Positions 8,841 through 18,294 are shown, numbered from the stretch's first letter. The stretch: DNA of 64,000 bases from Serratia bockelmannii (GCF_008011855.1 NZ_VOUX01000002.1:248001-312000), one strand, 5' to 3'. Made by a program: numbers and translations. The notes: generated from the sequence alone by a model not told the origin.

Positions 8841-9623
8841 TTACAGGGAAGTGAAAGCCAATGTCGGAACATCGACGATGGTGGAGCCGCCGTCGGCCAC
8901 CAGCGCCGCGCCGGTAATGATTGAAGCCTCGCTGGAACAGAGGAAACGGCAGACGCGGGCGATCTCCTCGGCGCTGGCCGGCCGGCGCAGCGGCACGTCG
9001 CGGCAGACCATCTGGTAAGCCTGCTCCAGCGAAATCTGATGGGCGTCCATCAGCAGCTGCATCTCTTCGTCCGCCATCGGCGTGGTCACCCAGCCGGGGC
9101 ACACCGCGTTGGCACGCACGCCCAGCGGGCCATAGTCGCGGGCGATGGAGCGCATCAGCCCGATCAGCGCATGTTTGGCGGTAACGTAGCCGCAGACCTC
9201 CGGCCCGGCGGCCAGCGAAGCGATCGAGGCCACGAACAGCAGGTTGCCGCCGCTTTTAATCAGCTCCGGCAGGCAGGCGCGCGCACTGGCGAAAGCGCTG
9301 TTGAGGTTGCTGTCCATCGCCCCTTGCCACTGCGCGTCGGTCATCTCGGTGATGCGCTTGAAGCCCATGCCGCCGGCGCTGCCGATCAGGCAGTCGATGC
9401 GCCCGGCGTCGCCCAGAATCGCCGGCAGCAGCGTGTGGTTCCAGCTCTCGCCGCTGGCGGCATCGCCCACCAGCGCCTGCGCGCCGATCTCTTGCGCCAG
9501 CGCCGCCAGCGGTTCCGGGCGGCGGCCGATGATGAACACCCGATCGCCCTGCGCCGCCAGCAGACGGGCGCAGGCGGCGCCGACGCCGGTGCCGCCGCCG
9601 GTAATCACAACCACTCTATTCAT
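8841..9623 (-). CDS. SDR-family oxidoreductase (MoaE-like position)
   Basis: 260 aa short-chain dehydrogenase. TGGGTGVG is at 8-15, and the catalytic Ser133/Tyr146/Lys150 sit in a YVTAK motif with the usual 13-residue Ser-Tyr spacing. GAALVADGG lies near the end. The start overlaps the stop of the upstream DUF3156-like gene by eight bases, which implies coupling. The neighbourhood suggests the counterpart of the oxidoreductase MoaE of Klebsiella, but this was not verified by alignment. Confidence 0.87.
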   Translation of the reverse strand: MNRVVVITGGGTGVGAACARLLAAQGDRVFIIGRRPEPLAALAQEIGAQALVGDAASGESWNHTLLPAILGDAGRIDCLIGSAGGMGFKRITEMTDAQWQGAMDSNLNSAFASARACLPELIKSGGNLLFVASIASLAAGPEVCGYVTAKHALIGLMRSIARDYGPLGVRANAVCPGWVTTPMADEEMQLLMDAHQISLEQAYQMVCRDVPLRRPASAEEIARVCRFLCSSEASIITGAALVADGGSTIVDVPTLAFTSL

Positions 9624-10206
9624 GATTCAGCTTCTCCATCAGTTGGCCGATCATCAGCAGGCTGCTCAACAGCAGCCGCCGCTGTTCGGCATCCAGCCGC
9701 AGATAGCGGCGGCCGGCCGGCAAACGGCTGACCACCTCCGACGCGGCAAAATGCTCGATATCCACCTGCCAGCGCCCGTCGTTCACCGTCAGCCGCACGC
9801 GGCGAAAATCCAGCTGCGCCAGCGTCTCGCCGATCTGCGGGTAGCGCTGCAGCCCTTCCAGCACTCGCTGCGCGGCTGCATGGCGTTGGCGCAACAGATA
9901 GCGCACCCCGCGCCGCCGCAGCCAGCCGCCGGTCACCACGTCCAGCGTCAGCGGAGGCTGCGCTGCGCATGCGCCCTGCAACCGAAAACGGTGGCTGACG
10001 ATATGCGCCATAAACAGCCCCTGCACCTGTTCGCCGATCTCGATCTGCGGCCCCTGCGGCAGCGTCAGCCGCAGCAGGCCCGGCGCCAGGCGTTCGCACG
10101 CGTAGGGTTCCAGATTGCGCGCCAGACGATCCAGCGCGGCGCCCGGCCGATAGCCCGACGGCGCGCGCCGCCAGGCGCGATTAAGTGAGGGAAGTAAGCC
10201 GATCAA
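9616..10206 (-). CDS. DUF3156-like hypothetical protein
   Basis: About 196 aa, rich in Arg and Leu, with no signal peptide or membrane segment. It resembles proteins annotated DUF3156 that accompany amine or amino-acid permeases; this recognition is from memory and moderate. No ATG is available near the front. The TTG at 10206 has an AGGAGG ribosome site six bases upstream and is the best start, giving a 26-base overlap with the APC permease gene. The C-terminal part reads RYLRLDAEQRRLLLSSLLMI. Role unknown, but tightly coupled to its neighbours. Confidence 0.65.
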   Translation of the reverse strand: MIGLLPSLNRAWRRAPSGYRPGAALDRLARNLEPYACERLAPGLLRLTLPQGPQIEIGEQVQGLFMAHIVSHRFRLQGACAAQPPLTLDVVTGGWLRRRGVRYLLRQRHAAAQRVLEGLQRYPQIGETLAQLDFRRVRLTVNDGRWQVDIEHFAASEVVSRLPAGRRYLRLDAEQRRLLLSSLLMIGQLMEKLNHE

Positions 10207-11674
10207 ACTGCGCCTCCTCGTTTTCACCCTTGGCAAATGCGTTCTCCAGCACCTGCTCGACCGGCACCGGCTTGAACGGGTTCACTTTCTGCACGCACAG
10301 CGTCCAGAACAGCGCATAGGCGGCGGTCAGGCCGATCATCCAGCCGAAGGGAATGTAGATATCGCTCGGGTTCATCCCCGGCGGCGTGATGTAGACGATG
10401 GCCAGCACGATGCCGACGCTGGAAACGATTTGCGGCAGCGGGAACCACGGCGATTTATAGGCACGCGGCAGGTCGGGGCGGCGCACGCGCAGGATCACCA
10501 CCGAGCAGGTCACCAGCAGGTAGGCCACGCCCCAGGCGCACACCGCCGCCAGCACCAGCGGAATGATCCTGTCGAGGTTGCCCTGAATGGCGAAGGCGTG
10601 TACGCAGGGGATCAGGACCGCCACCAAAATGCCGACCACCGGCGTTTTAAAGCGCGGGTGCAGATAAGCGAACATGCGCGGCAGCGCGCCGTCCAGCGCC
10701 ATGCCGTACAGAATGCGCGGCACCGCCGCCATCAGCGTGTTGATGGTCGCCGCGCCCGCCAACAGCAGGCCGACGCCCAGCCAGTATTTGCCGAACTGGC
10801 CCATCACCTGGCCGGCGAACGCCGGGATGGCCATCGGCGTTTCCAGCAGGCGCGTGCCGCTGGCGGCGTCGATCACCACGTTTTCCACCTGATGGCTGAG
10901 TGCCGCGCCATATAGCGCCATGCACACCGCCACGCCGCACAGCCCGAGCGCCATCGCGCGCGGGATCACCCGATCGCAGCGTTTGATCTCCGGCGCCATC
11001 GGTGTCACCAGCTCACAGCCGACGAACATGAACATCGCCATGCCGATCAGGCTGAACACCGCGAACGGATCGTTCAGGCTCAGCGTGCTGCCGAACCAGC
11101 CCTCAAGCGGCACCGCATGCGGCGACAGCAGCCCGACGATGCCGAAAATCACCAGCGTGCTCCACATGGCGAAGGTCAGCACGATCTCCGCCTTGCCGAA
11201 GGCCTCGATACCAAACGCGTTGAGCAGGCCGAACACGACAACCAGCCCGACGCCGACCATCCAGGAGGCATTGTGGCTTTCCATCAGGGTGTTGAGGTGC
11301 TCGAAGTTCACCAGCGCCATGATGCCGGAAAGAATGGTCTCGGCGGTGCCGGCGAAGATATGCACGATCAGGTAGGCCGACAGCGCGCCGGTGATGGCGA
11401 AAAAGCGCCCCATGCCGCAGGAGATGTAGTCGTAAACCGAACCGGAGGTCGGCAGCAGCGACGCCGCTTCGGAGAAGGTGGTGAGCTGCGCCTGCATCAT
11501 GATGAAGGCGATCAGCATCGCCAGCGCGAAGGTGTCGCCGCCGATGCCGAAGCCGCTGGTGACCGTCAGGATCACCGGGCTGGCCATGATCACCCCGACC
11601 GAACTGGCCAGGGTGGTGGGAAAGCCGACCTTGCCTCTAGCCAGGTGGGCGTGCAACCGCGACGACAGGTTCAT
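10181..11674 (-). CDS. APC-family amino acid/amine permease
   Basis: 497 aa with about twelve hydrophobic segments. The N-terminal SSVGVIMASPVILTVTSGFG and the EAASLLPTSGSVYDYISCG segment fit the amino acid-polyamine-organocation superfamily. It is first in the moa-type operon, directly behind a LuxR-type box (11781-11796) and a TATAGT -10 element, so it is probably MoaR-controlled. The context (atsBA, moaF, adjacent hpa) suggests an aromatic amine such as tyramine as substrate; that is inference. Confidence 0.87.
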   Translation of the reverse strand: MNLSSRLHAHLARGKVGFPTTLASSVGVIMASPVILTVTSGFGIGGDTFALAMLIAFIMMQAQLTTFSEAASLLPTSGSVYDYISCGMGRFFAITGALSAYLIVHIFAGTAETILSGIMALVNFEHLNTLMESHNASWMVGVGLVVVFGLLNAFGIEAFGKAEIVLTFAMWSTLVIFGIVGLLSPHAVPLEGWFGSTLSLNDPFAVFSLIGMAMFMFVGCELVTPMAPEIKRCDRVIPRAMALGLCGVAVCMALYGAALSHQVENVVIDAASGTRLLETPMAIPAFAGQVMGQFGKYWLGVGLLLAGAATINTLMAAVPRILYGMALDGALPRMFAYLHPRFKTPVVGILVAVLIPCVHAFAIQGNLDRIIPLVLAAVCAWGVAYLLVTCSVVILRVRRPDLPRAYKSPWFPLPQIVSSVGIVLAIVYITPPGMNPSDIYIPFGWMIGLTAAYALFWTLCVQKVNPFKPVPVEQVLENAFAKGENEEAQFDRLTSLT

Positions 11675-11750
11675 GGTTATTTCCTCTTATAGTTTTGGCC
11701 TGATGCATGCAGGTGCTTGCAGGTTTTTCACCGCCAGCGGCGGTAATCTC

Positions 11751-11796
11751 ACTATAGAGAGGAAAGGAAAATGCTGACTATCGTCCTTAAGGACGA
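11751..11796 (-). promoter_or_regulatory. MoaR-box-like palindrome and -10 element of the permease-moaF operon
   Basis: TCGTCCTTAAGGACGA at 11781-11796 is a perfect 16-bp palindrome. On the minus strand a TATAGT -10 hexamer (11756-11751) begins 32.5 bp from its centre, putting the box at about -43, the normal site for a LuxR-type activator overlapping -35. The same element with identical geometry precedes atsA (14842-14857). Confidence 0.7.
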
Positions 11797-11803
11797 GACG
11801 GTT

Positions 11804-12988
11804 TCAACCTGCGGCGGCGCTCACGGCGGCGCGCCATTGCATCGCCCCTTGCGGGCTGCGCGGGTAGGCGCGCAGCGGCGCCAGCAGCGCGGAAAAGAAG
11901 GCATAATAACCGGCACACAGCCGGTTATAGCGATCTTCGCCCACATGCGCCGGGCACCCGCCCTGGCAGACGCTTTTCACGCTGCAGCGTTGGCACTCGC
12001 GGCGCAGGCTCTTGTTTTTACCGAACGGCATCTCCGCCGCCCTTGCCGCCAGGGTGGCGAGCGGCGTGTGGCGATCGGCATGGCCGAGCAGATGCTGCGC
12101 ATTGATCAGATGATCGCAGGCGTAAAGCCGCCCGTCCGGCTCCATCACCAGATTGCCGCCGCAGCGTTCGGCGTGCACGCAGCTGGGGCTGACGTGGGTG
12201 AAATACTGCGCGTAGACCTGTTCGATGTTCATCACGAAGACCTGGCCAACGTGCCCGCGGCTGCGCCAGCGGCGATATACCGCCAGCATAAAGCGCCCCC
12301 AGTTGGCGGCGCTCAGTCCGTAACCGGCGGTGGGCGCATCCCCTTCCAGCATCAGCGGCTGAAACTGCAGATAACGCGCACCGATCGCCACCGCATGATC
12401 GTAGATCGCCTCGGCGCGATCCGCGACGCCGTCGTGCACCACCATCAGCAGGTTGAAGTCGATCTGATGGCGCTGCAACAACGCAATGCCGCGCAGCGCG
12501 GCGTCATAGCTGGCGCCGCCGCGCTTGTCCGGCCGGTGGGCGTCCTGCACCTCGCGATCGCCGTCCAGGCTGACGCCGAGGATAAAGTGATGTTGCCGGA
12601 ACAGCCGGCACCAGGCGTCGTTCAGCAGAGTGCCGTTGGTCTGCAGGCTGTTGCTGATCCGCACGCCCGGCGGCGCATAGCGGCGCTGCAACGCCAGCGC
12701 CCGCTTGTAAAAACCGATCCCCGCCAGCAGCGGCTCACCGCCCTGCCAGACGAAGTTGATCTCGCGGCTGTAACGCGGCTGGGCGGCGATGTAGCTGCGG
12801 ATAAATTCCGCCAGCAGGTCGTCGTCCATCTTGCGCGTCCGTTCTTCCTGGCGCTGCGGATAGTAGCAGTAGCGGCAACCCAGGTTGCAGCCGGCGCCGA
12901 TCGGCTTCACCAGCAAATGAAAAGGCGCCGCCGCGCGCGGTTCGCTCTCCACCGGGATCTGCTGCGCACGCAGCTGGGCCAGGTTCAT
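11804..12988 (-). CDS. atsB: Anaerobic sulfatase-maturating enzyme AtsB (radical SAM, SPASM)
   Basis: 394 aa. The radical-SAM motif C-x3-C-x2-C is at Cys34, Cys38 and Cys41 ([11 protein letters not shown]). Further Cys clusters follow, [14 protein letters not shown] and [14 protein letters not shown], which ligate the two auxiliary SPASM clusters. The enzyme oxidises the active-site serine of AtsA to formylglycine. It overlaps atsA by four bases (ATGA), so maturase and client are co-translated. Cytoplasmic. Confidence 0.95.
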   Translation of the reverse strand: MNLAQLRAQQIPVESEPRAAAPFHLLVKPIGAGCNLGCRYCYYPQRQEERTRKMDDDLLAEFIRSYIAAQPRYSREINFVWQGGEPLLAGIGFYKRALALQRRYAPPGVRISNSLQTNGTLLNDAWCRLFRQHHFILGVSLDGDREVQDAHRPDKRGGASYDAALRGIALLQRHQIDFNLLMVVHDGVADRAEAIYDHAVAIGARYLQFQPLMLEGDAPTAGYGLSAANWGRFMLAVYRRWRSRGHVGQVFVMNIEQVYAQYFTHVSPSCVHAERCGGNLVMEPDGRLYACDHLINAQHLLGHADRHTPLATLAARAAEMPFGKNKSLRRECQRCSVKSVCQGGCPAHVGEDRYNRLCAGYYAFFSALLAPLRAYPRSPQGAMQWRAAVSAAAG

Positions 12989-14697
12989 GGTGCCGCCTGC
13001 GGCAACGGTTTGTGGGTCTGCGGATCCAGGCCGATGTAGTCACCGGTGCTGGCGTCAACGCCGAGGTAGTCGATCGCTGCGCCTTTAGCTTCAATAATCA
13101 TGCTCTGCTGCGCAAAGCGGCGATACGCTTCGCTCAGCCGTTTGACCCGTTCCGGGTTGGCGGCGGCCAGATCGCGCGTTTCCAGCGGATCGTCATGCAG
13201 GTTGAACAGCCCCCACGGTGCCATCTGCGCCGTCGGCCCGGCCTTCACCAACCGCCGCAGCTTCCAGATGCCGTCTACATAGGCGGCCTGGTTATGCAAC
13301 TCCACGCCGTAGGTCGCGCGCGGCACACCGTCGGCCTCGCCGCTGAAATAGCGCTTGAAGCTAACGCCGACCATCGGCAGCGTCGGTTTGGCCTTCAGCG
13401 GTTTGTTGGCGTCGATGCCGGCATAGTCATACAACGTCGGGGCGATGTCATACACCGCCATCGGCGTGCGGTCGATGCCGCCGCGCCCCTTCAGCCGCGG
13501 CGCGGAGATGATGAAATCGGTATTGATGCCGCCCTGTGCGCTGGTGGTTTTGTGGTAGTTGGCGTACGGCGCATTGCTGACGTTGGCCCAGTGCGGCCCG
13601 TAAGAGATGAACGATCCCTTGCGGCCGAGGTTGGCGTAACTGTTGTCGAACTGCCGCCAATACTCCGGCTTCGAGCCGTAGTAGAAGCCGCTGGCCGGGT
13701 TAGCGCCGTTGTCGGTGGCGAACACGATCACCGTATTTTGGTCGCGGCCGGTCTGCTTCAGGGTGTTCAGCACCGCGCCGACCTGATCGTCCATATAGGC
13801 AATCATCGCCGCGTATACCTGCATGGTCTTGGCTTCATATTTTTGCTGCTCGGGCGTCAGCGCGTTCCAGGCCTTATCCAACGCCAGCGTCGGCATCGGC
13901 GTGCGATCGGAAATCAACCCCAGCGCCTTCAGGCGCTGAATGCGCTGCTGATAGGCCTGCTGATAGCCGGCGTCGTATTTGCCGTCGAATTTAGCGATCC
14001 AGTCATCCGGCGCCTGCAATGGATCGTGCGGCGCGGTGAACGCCAGATAGGCGAAGACGGGCTGATTCTGCGGTGTATCGCGGATCCACTGTTCCAGCTG
14101 ATCGGCATAGGCCTTGCTGGAGTAGAAATCTTTGGGCAACGACACGCGTTTGCCGTTCAGGGTGTAGAAGGTGTGGAACGCCTCCACGGTGCCCAGCGGT
14201 TTCGCATCGTCGAAATGGCTGGTGCCGCCGCCCATGAAGGCGAAGGCGCGCTCGAAGCCGCGATCGGTCGGTTTGGCGCCGTCGACATAGCCCAGGTGCC
14301 ATTTGCCCGCCATCATGGTGGCGTACCCCGCATCGCGAAAGCGCTCCGGCAATGTGGTCACGCGGTCGGTCAGCCGCATTTCATAGCCCGGCTGCGCCGC
14401 GGTGCTCTCATACCACCACATGCCGCCCATGCCGGCCTGCTGGTTGGTGTTGCCGGTCATCAACATCGACCGCGCCGGCGCCGACATCGGCGAGGTGTAG
14501 TACTGGCTCATGCGCACGCCCCGTTCGGCCAGCGCCTGCAGGTTGGGGGTCGGTATCTCGCCGCCGAACGGGCTGATGTCGGAGTAGCCCATGTCGTCCA
14601 CCAGAATGATCAGCACATTAGGGCGATCGGCGTCCGCCCCCTGTGCCAGGCCCGATAAGGCACCGCTCAACGCCACCGCCAACGTTTTTTTCTGCAT
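12985..14697 (-). CDS. atsA: Arylsulfatase AtsA, serine type
   Basis: 570 aa with an N-terminal signal peptide ([20 protein letters not shown]). It hydrolyses aryl sulfate esters in the periplasm. The active-site motif is S-A-P-A-R with Ser72, the residue converted to formylglycine by AtsB, and the number equals that of Klebsiella AtsA. Calcium-site residues appear in [10 protein letters not shown] and [11 protein letters not shown], and GKWHLGY is present. It starts a two-gene operon behind a LuxR-type box at 14842. Family sulfatases feed sulfur metabolism or release phenols and amines. Confidence 0.96.
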   Translation of the reverse strand: MQKKTLAVALSGALSGLAQGADADRPNVLIILVDDMGYSDISPFGGEIPTPNLQALAERGVRMSQYYTSPMSAPARSMLMTGNTNQQAGMGGMWWYESTAAQPGYEMRLTDRVTTLPERFRDAGYATMMAGKWHLGYVDGAKPTDRGFERAFAFMGGGTSHFDDAKPLGTVEAFHTFYTLNGKRVSLPKDFYSSKAYADQLEQWIRDTPQNQPVFAYLAFTAPHDPLQAPDDWIAKFDGKYDAGYQQAYQQRIQRLKALGLISDRTPMPTLALDKAWNALTPEQQKYEAKTMQVYAAMIAYMDDQVGAVLNTLKQTGRDQNTVIVFATDNGANPASGFYYGSKPEYWRQFDNSYANLGRKGSFISYGPHWANVSNAPYANYHKTTSAQGGINTDFIISAPRLKGRGGIDRTPMAVYDIAPTLYDYAGIDANKPLKAKPTLPMVGVSFKRYFSGEADGVPRATYGVELHNQAAYVDGIWKLRRLVKAGPTAQMAPWGLFNLHDDPLETRDLAAANPERVKRLSEAYRRFAQQSMIIEAKGAAIDYLGVDASTGDYIGLDPQTHKPLPQAAP

Positions 14698-14811
14698 CGT
14701 TCGTTCCCCGTATGGTCATGCGGACTGAACAACCCGACGCCTCAGCCCGAGAAAGGTCATCATTTTTTCGTCTTATACGTTTGGCGCCGCCTGGCGCTAT
14801 CTTCAATTCGC

Positions 14812-14857
14812 AGTGTAGGAAGCGGTGGAAAAGCCTGGCTATCGTTCTTAAGAACGA
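14812..14857 (-). promoter_or_regulatory. MoaR-box-like palindrome and -10 element of atsA
   Basis: TCGTTCTTAAGAACGA at 14842-14857 is a perfect 16-bp palindrome. A TACACT -10 hexamer (minus strand, 14817-14812) begins 32.5 bp from its centre, exactly as at the permease promoter. The shared consensus is CTATCGTYCTTAAGRACGAG. MoaR is the obvious candidate binder, being encoded just upstream on the other strand. Confidence 0.7.
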
Positions 14858-14964
14858 GGGACGGCGACGGTCGCGCCGGTTGTAGCACGCGCAGAGCGGC
14901 GAGGGCCTCGCCCAGGCAAGCATTCAAAAGCGCTGTAAATTCAGCGGGAAAAGCGGCGAACTAT

Positions 14965-14984
14965 TTCATTAACCTATTAATGAA
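14965..14984. promoter_or_regulatory. AT-rich palindrome resembling the hpaG operator
   Basis: TTCATTAA-CCTA-TTAATGAA is a perfect 8-bp inverted repeat with a 4-bp spacer between atsA and moaR. It differs from the palindrome at 6439 mainly in the spacer. The 14698-15178 interval has no gene; it holds this site, the atsA box and AT-rich promoter DNA for moaR. Confidence 0.5.
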
Positions 14985-15178
14985 AATCGCGAAAAATCCG
15001 CCCTAAAAAGCCCTGATAAACGCAGTGTCATCTTGTTATTTATGTGTTTTATTGCAATCGGCCTCACGTTGTTAATATGTTTTTATTGTGTTGCCAAATT
15101 GCTACGACTATGCTTGTATCGTTCATATATTGACCGCCAACATTCTCCAGTTGAACGATAAAGGGAGGAATACGAATC

Positions 15179-15826
15179 ATGCACAGCACCGCATCCGATG
15201 CCTTTATCAACAGTTGTTTGGCGACCATTACGCACCTGATCCCGGTGTCCGCCGGGGTGTTTTATCTGGTCGATCGCGACCTGCGGCCGGATCACTACAT
15301 CCTGCACGGCATGCCCGATAAAACGCATCAGCAGTACCTGAACCACTTCCAGCAGATAGACCCGCTGCAGCCGGCCAATTTCCATCGCCAGGACATCACC
15401 ATGGTCGGCATGAGCCCGGCGGCGATCGCCGGCAACCGCCGCTATTACCACGACTTTATGCTGCCGAACGACATGCGCGACATGACGGAGATCTTCATCC
15501 GCCAGCGCAAGCGCATCGTCGCCGGGGTATCGCTGATCCGCGATACGCCGTTTACTGACGTGGAGCGCGGCCGCCTGCGCGCGGTGCTGCCGCTGATCGA
15601 GCTGGCGACGCGCGATCTGCTGCCCGACGGCGAGGCGCAGCTGTTGACCGCCAAAGAGCAAGAGATCGTCAACCTGGTTCGCGAAGGCGCCAGCAATAAG
15701 CGCATCGCCCTGAAGCTGGGCATTTCGCTGTCCACGGTGAAAACCCATATGCGCAATATTTTCGCCAAAACCGACGTGGTGAACCGCACCGAACTGGTCG
15801 CCGGCGGCTTTCTCGCCCACGGTTAA
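15179..15826 (+). CDS. moaR: LuxR-type monoamine regulon activator MoaR
   Basis: 215 aa. The C-terminal LuxR helix-turn-helix covers roughly residues 150-205 (LLTAKEQEIVNLVREGAS...GISLSTVKTHMRN). The N-terminal half lacks an obvious receiver or acyl-homoserine-lactone motif. It starts behind a strong AAGGGAGGA ribosome site. Klebsiella MoaR activates the arylsulfatase and monoamine genes; position and neighbours here match. The likely targets are the palindromes at 11781 and 14842. Confidence 0.85.
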   Translation: MHSTASDAFINSCLATITHLIPVSAGVFYLVDRDLRPDHYILHGMPDKTHQQYLNHFQQIDPLQPANFHRQDITMVGMSPAAIAGNRRYYHDFMLPNDMRDMTEIFIRQRKRIVAGVSLIRDTPFTDVERGRLRAVLPLIELATRDLLPDGEAQLLTAKEQEIVNLVREGASNKRIALKLGISLSTVKTHMRNIFAKTDVVNRTELVAGGFLAHG

Positions 15827-15965
15827 CGCCCGATAACGGCCGCCGCTGCCGACGGCCGGAAAATAACGCCAAAACGTATTCGCCATTTATGGCGCGGCCT
15901 CCCCCTGCCCGCAATCGGGCCGGGCGGGATATTTCATCGTCACTCAACGCTTGGGGAAAAGGTTT

Positions 15966-17153
15966 ATGTCCAGTGATTCGGTTTCCGCGCCCGCCGTCGG
16001 CGCGGCGCTCCCCTGCCCGCCGCGGCTGTTGACCGCCATTATCGTCTTCGCCGCCATCGCGCCGGGCATTCTGATGACCGCCCCCGCCGTGGCCGCCCAG
16101 CTCGCTACTCAGTGGCAGCTCGGCCCGGCGCAGATCGGCCACCTGTTCTCCACCGAACTCGGCGCCATGAGCCTGGCCACGCTGCCGGCGTGGTGGTGGA
16201 TCGGGCGCATCAACTGGCGGCGGGTCGCTACGCTGTCGGCGCTGGTGTTTATCGCCGGCAACCTGGCTTCGGCGCTGGTGCAAGATTTTACCTTGCTGCT
16301 ACCGCTGCGCTTTATCGCCTCGCTGGCGGGCGGCACCCTGATGATCCTGTGCATCACCTGCGCTGCCGGCACCGCCAATCCCAGCCGCGTCTATGCCTTC
16401 TGGGTGCTCGGCCAGCTGGTGCTGGGCGCGGTCGGGCTGCTGGTGCTGCCACCGCTGTTTGCGCACTTCGGCCTGATGGCGGTCTACCTGATTTTGGCCG
16501 CCATCATGCTGTGCTGCCTGCCGCTCATCCCGGCGTTCCCCAACGGTTTCACCGCCGCCCGCACCGCCCGCAGCGGCCCCGCCGCCTCGCTGGCGCGCAA
16601 GCTGTGCGCCGTGCTGGCGGTGCTGACCTTTTACATCAGCCTGAGCGCGCTCTGGACCTTTATCGGCGGCATCGCCGCCGGCGCCGGGCTGTCGCCGGCC
16701 CACAGCGGCCAGGTGCTGGCCGTCGCCACCTTGCTCGGCATCGTCGGCGCGGGGGCCGCGGCGCTGATCGGCGCGCGCTTCGGCGGCGGACGCCTGATCG
16801 TGCTGGGGTACGCCCTGCTGCTGGCCAGCGTGGCGCTGCTGACGGGCCAGCCCCTGCTCCTGCGCTTCGCCCTGGCCGCCCTGCTGTTCAAATTCACCTG
16901 GACCTTCGTGCTGCCGTTCATTCTGGCGCGGGTCGCCGGGCTGGATAACGACGGCAAGCTGATGAACGGCATCAACCTGGTGATCGGCGGCGGCATGGCC
17001 ATCGGCCCGACGCTGGCCGGCTCTCTGATCGAATCTTCCGGCGGTTTCAACGCCTTGCTGTTCGGCGCGCTGGGCTGCGCGCTGCTGTCGCTGCTGTTGA
17101 TTTCGCTGGCTTCACCGCGCGCACCGCGCCGTATAACAGGAGGAGAAAGGTGA
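15966..17153 (+). CDS. MFS transporter
   Basis: 395 aa with about twelve membrane helices. It resembles compact bacterial MFS permeases (YbfB/YjiJ-like): LSTELGAMSLATLPAWWWIG near helix 2 and GGMAIGPTLAGSLIE late in the protein. The ATG at 15966 has GGGGAAAAGG upstream; a TTG at 15951 is less likely. Substrate unknown. The stop overlaps the GTG start of the HDAC-like gene by four bases, so it probably moves the substrate or product of that amidohydrolase, perhaps an acetylated amine (inference). Confidence 0.8.
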   Translation: MSSDSVSAPAVGAALPCPPRLLTAIIVFAAIAPGILMTAPAVAAQLATQWQLGPAQIGHLFSTELGAMSLATLPAWWWIGRINWRRVATLSALVFIAGNLASALVQDFTLLLPLRFIASLAGGTLMILCITCAAGTANPSRVYAFWVLGQLVLGAVGLLVLPPLFAHFGLMAVYLILAAIMLCCLPLIPAFPNGFTAARTARSGPAASLARKLCAVLAVLTFYISLSALWTFIGGIAAGAGLSPAHSGQVLAVATLLGIVGAGAAALIGARFGGGRLIVLGYALLLASVALLTGQPLLLRFALAALLFKFTWTFVLPFILARVAGLDNDGKLMNGINLVIGGGMAIGPTLAGSLIESSGGFNALLFGALGCALLSLLLISLASPRAPRRITGGER

Positions 17154-18262
17154 AAAGAACAACCGGTTTCTTGTTTGATGAACGCTGTTTCTGGCACAGC
17201 ACCGGCCTGCACGCCACCACCCTGCCGGTCGGCGGCTGGGTGCAACCGCCCTCGGGCGCCGGCCATGCCGAATCGCCGGAAACCAAACGGCGTATGAAGA
17301 ACCTGATGGACGTATCCGGCCTGTCGCGCCAGCTCACCCTGCTGAGCGCCGAACCGGCGACGGAAGAAGACCTGCTGCGCATCCACCCCGCCCACTACCT
17401 GCAGCGCTTCAAACAGGTGAGCGACAGCGGCGGCGGCCTGCTGGGGGAGGAAGCGCCGCTGGGGCCAGGCAGCTATGAAATCGCCAAACTCTCCGCCGGG
17501 CTGGCCTGCGCGGCGGTGGAGGCGGTGCTGCAGGGCGAGCTGGATAATGCCTATGCGCTGTCGCGCCCGCCGGGCCACCACTGCCTGCCGGATCAATCGA
17601 TGGGCTTCTGCTTCCTGGCCAATATTCCCATCGCCATCGAGCGCGCCAAGGCCCGCTACGGCCTCGGCAAAGTCGCGGTGCTCGACTGGGACGTGCACCA
17701 CGGCAACGGCACCCAGCACATCTATTGGCAGCGCGGCGACGTGCTGACGCTGTCGCTGCATCAGGACGGCTGCTTCCCGGCGGGCTATTCCGGCGAGCAG
17801 GATCGCGGCGAAGGCGACGGGGCGGGCTGCAACGTTAACGTGCCGATGCTGGCCGGCGCCGGCGACGACGGCTACCTGCACGCCATGCGGCGCATCATCA
17901 TCCCGGTACTGGAAAAATTCGAGCCGGAGCTGATCATCGTCGCCTGCGGTTACGACGCCAACGCCCTCGATCCGCTGGCGCGCATGCAGCTGCACAGCGA
18001 CAGCTTCCGCGCCATGACCGCGCTGGTGCAGGAGGCCGCCGACCGGCTATGCGGCGGCAAACTGGTGATGGTGCATGAAGGCGGCTACGCCGAATCCTAC
18101 GTGCCGTTCTGCGGGCTGGCGGTGATGGAACAGCTAAGCGGCGTGCGCACTGAAGTGCAGGATCCGCTGCTGACGTTCATCCAACAGCAGCAGCCGCGCG
18201 ACGTCTTCAACCGCTTCCAGCGCGAAGCGCTCGACGAGCTGGCGCGCCAGTTCGGCCTGTAA
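17150..18262 (+). CDS. HDAC-like amidohydrolase (histone deacetylase/acetylpolyamine amidohydrolase superfamily)
   Basis: 370 aa, GTG start after AGGAGGAGAAAG. The zinc-amidohydrolase motifs are complete: RPPGHH with His143/His144, zinc ligands Asp181 and His183 in DWDVHHGNG, Asp269 in ACGYDA, and the transition-state tyrosine in HEGGYAESY. Length and motifs fit the bacterial HDAH group. Family members deacetylate acetylated amines or amides. The substrate is not shown; coupling to an MFS gene and nearby amine-catabolic genes point to an N-acylated amine. Cytoplasmic. Confidence 0.88.
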   Translation: MKRTTGFLFDERCFWHSTGLHATTLPVGGWVQPPSGAGHAESPETKRRMKNLMDVSGLSRQLTLLSAEPATEEDLLRIHPAHYLQRFKQVSDSGGGLLGEEAPLGPGSYEIAKLSAGLACAAVEAVLQGELDNAYALSRPPGHHCLPDQSMGFCFLANIPIAIERAKARYGLGKVAVLDWDVHHGNGTQHIYWQRGDVLTLSLHQDGCFPAGYSGEQDRGEGDGAGCNVNVPMLAGAGDDGYLHAMRRIIIPVLEKFEPELIIVACGYDANALDPLARMQLHSDSFRAMTALVQEAADRLCGGKLVMVHEGGYAESYVPFCGLAVMEQLSGVRTEVQDPLLTFIQQQQPRDVFNRFQREALDELARQFGL

Positions 18263-18274
18263 TCCCCTCTCTGC

Positions 18275-18294
18275 GGGCGCCGCACCCGGCGCCC
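18275..18294. terminator. GC-rich hairpin after the HDAC-like gene
   Basis: GGGCGCCG-CACC-CGGCGCCC is a perfect 8-bp stem with a 4-base loop, 13 bp after the stop codon. No U-tract follows, so termination is uncertain. Confidence 0.4.

Noticed and set aside
11771-13039. A 422-codon plus-strand frame over atsB beginning near the MoaR-like box
   Set aside because: It is antisense to the clearly identified AtsB and shows only Arg/His/Ala-rich shadow sequence.
13012-14658. A 548-codon open frame antisense to atsA
   Set aside because: Same GC-rich mirror effect; AtsA on the minus strand has signal peptide, Ser72 motif and correct length.
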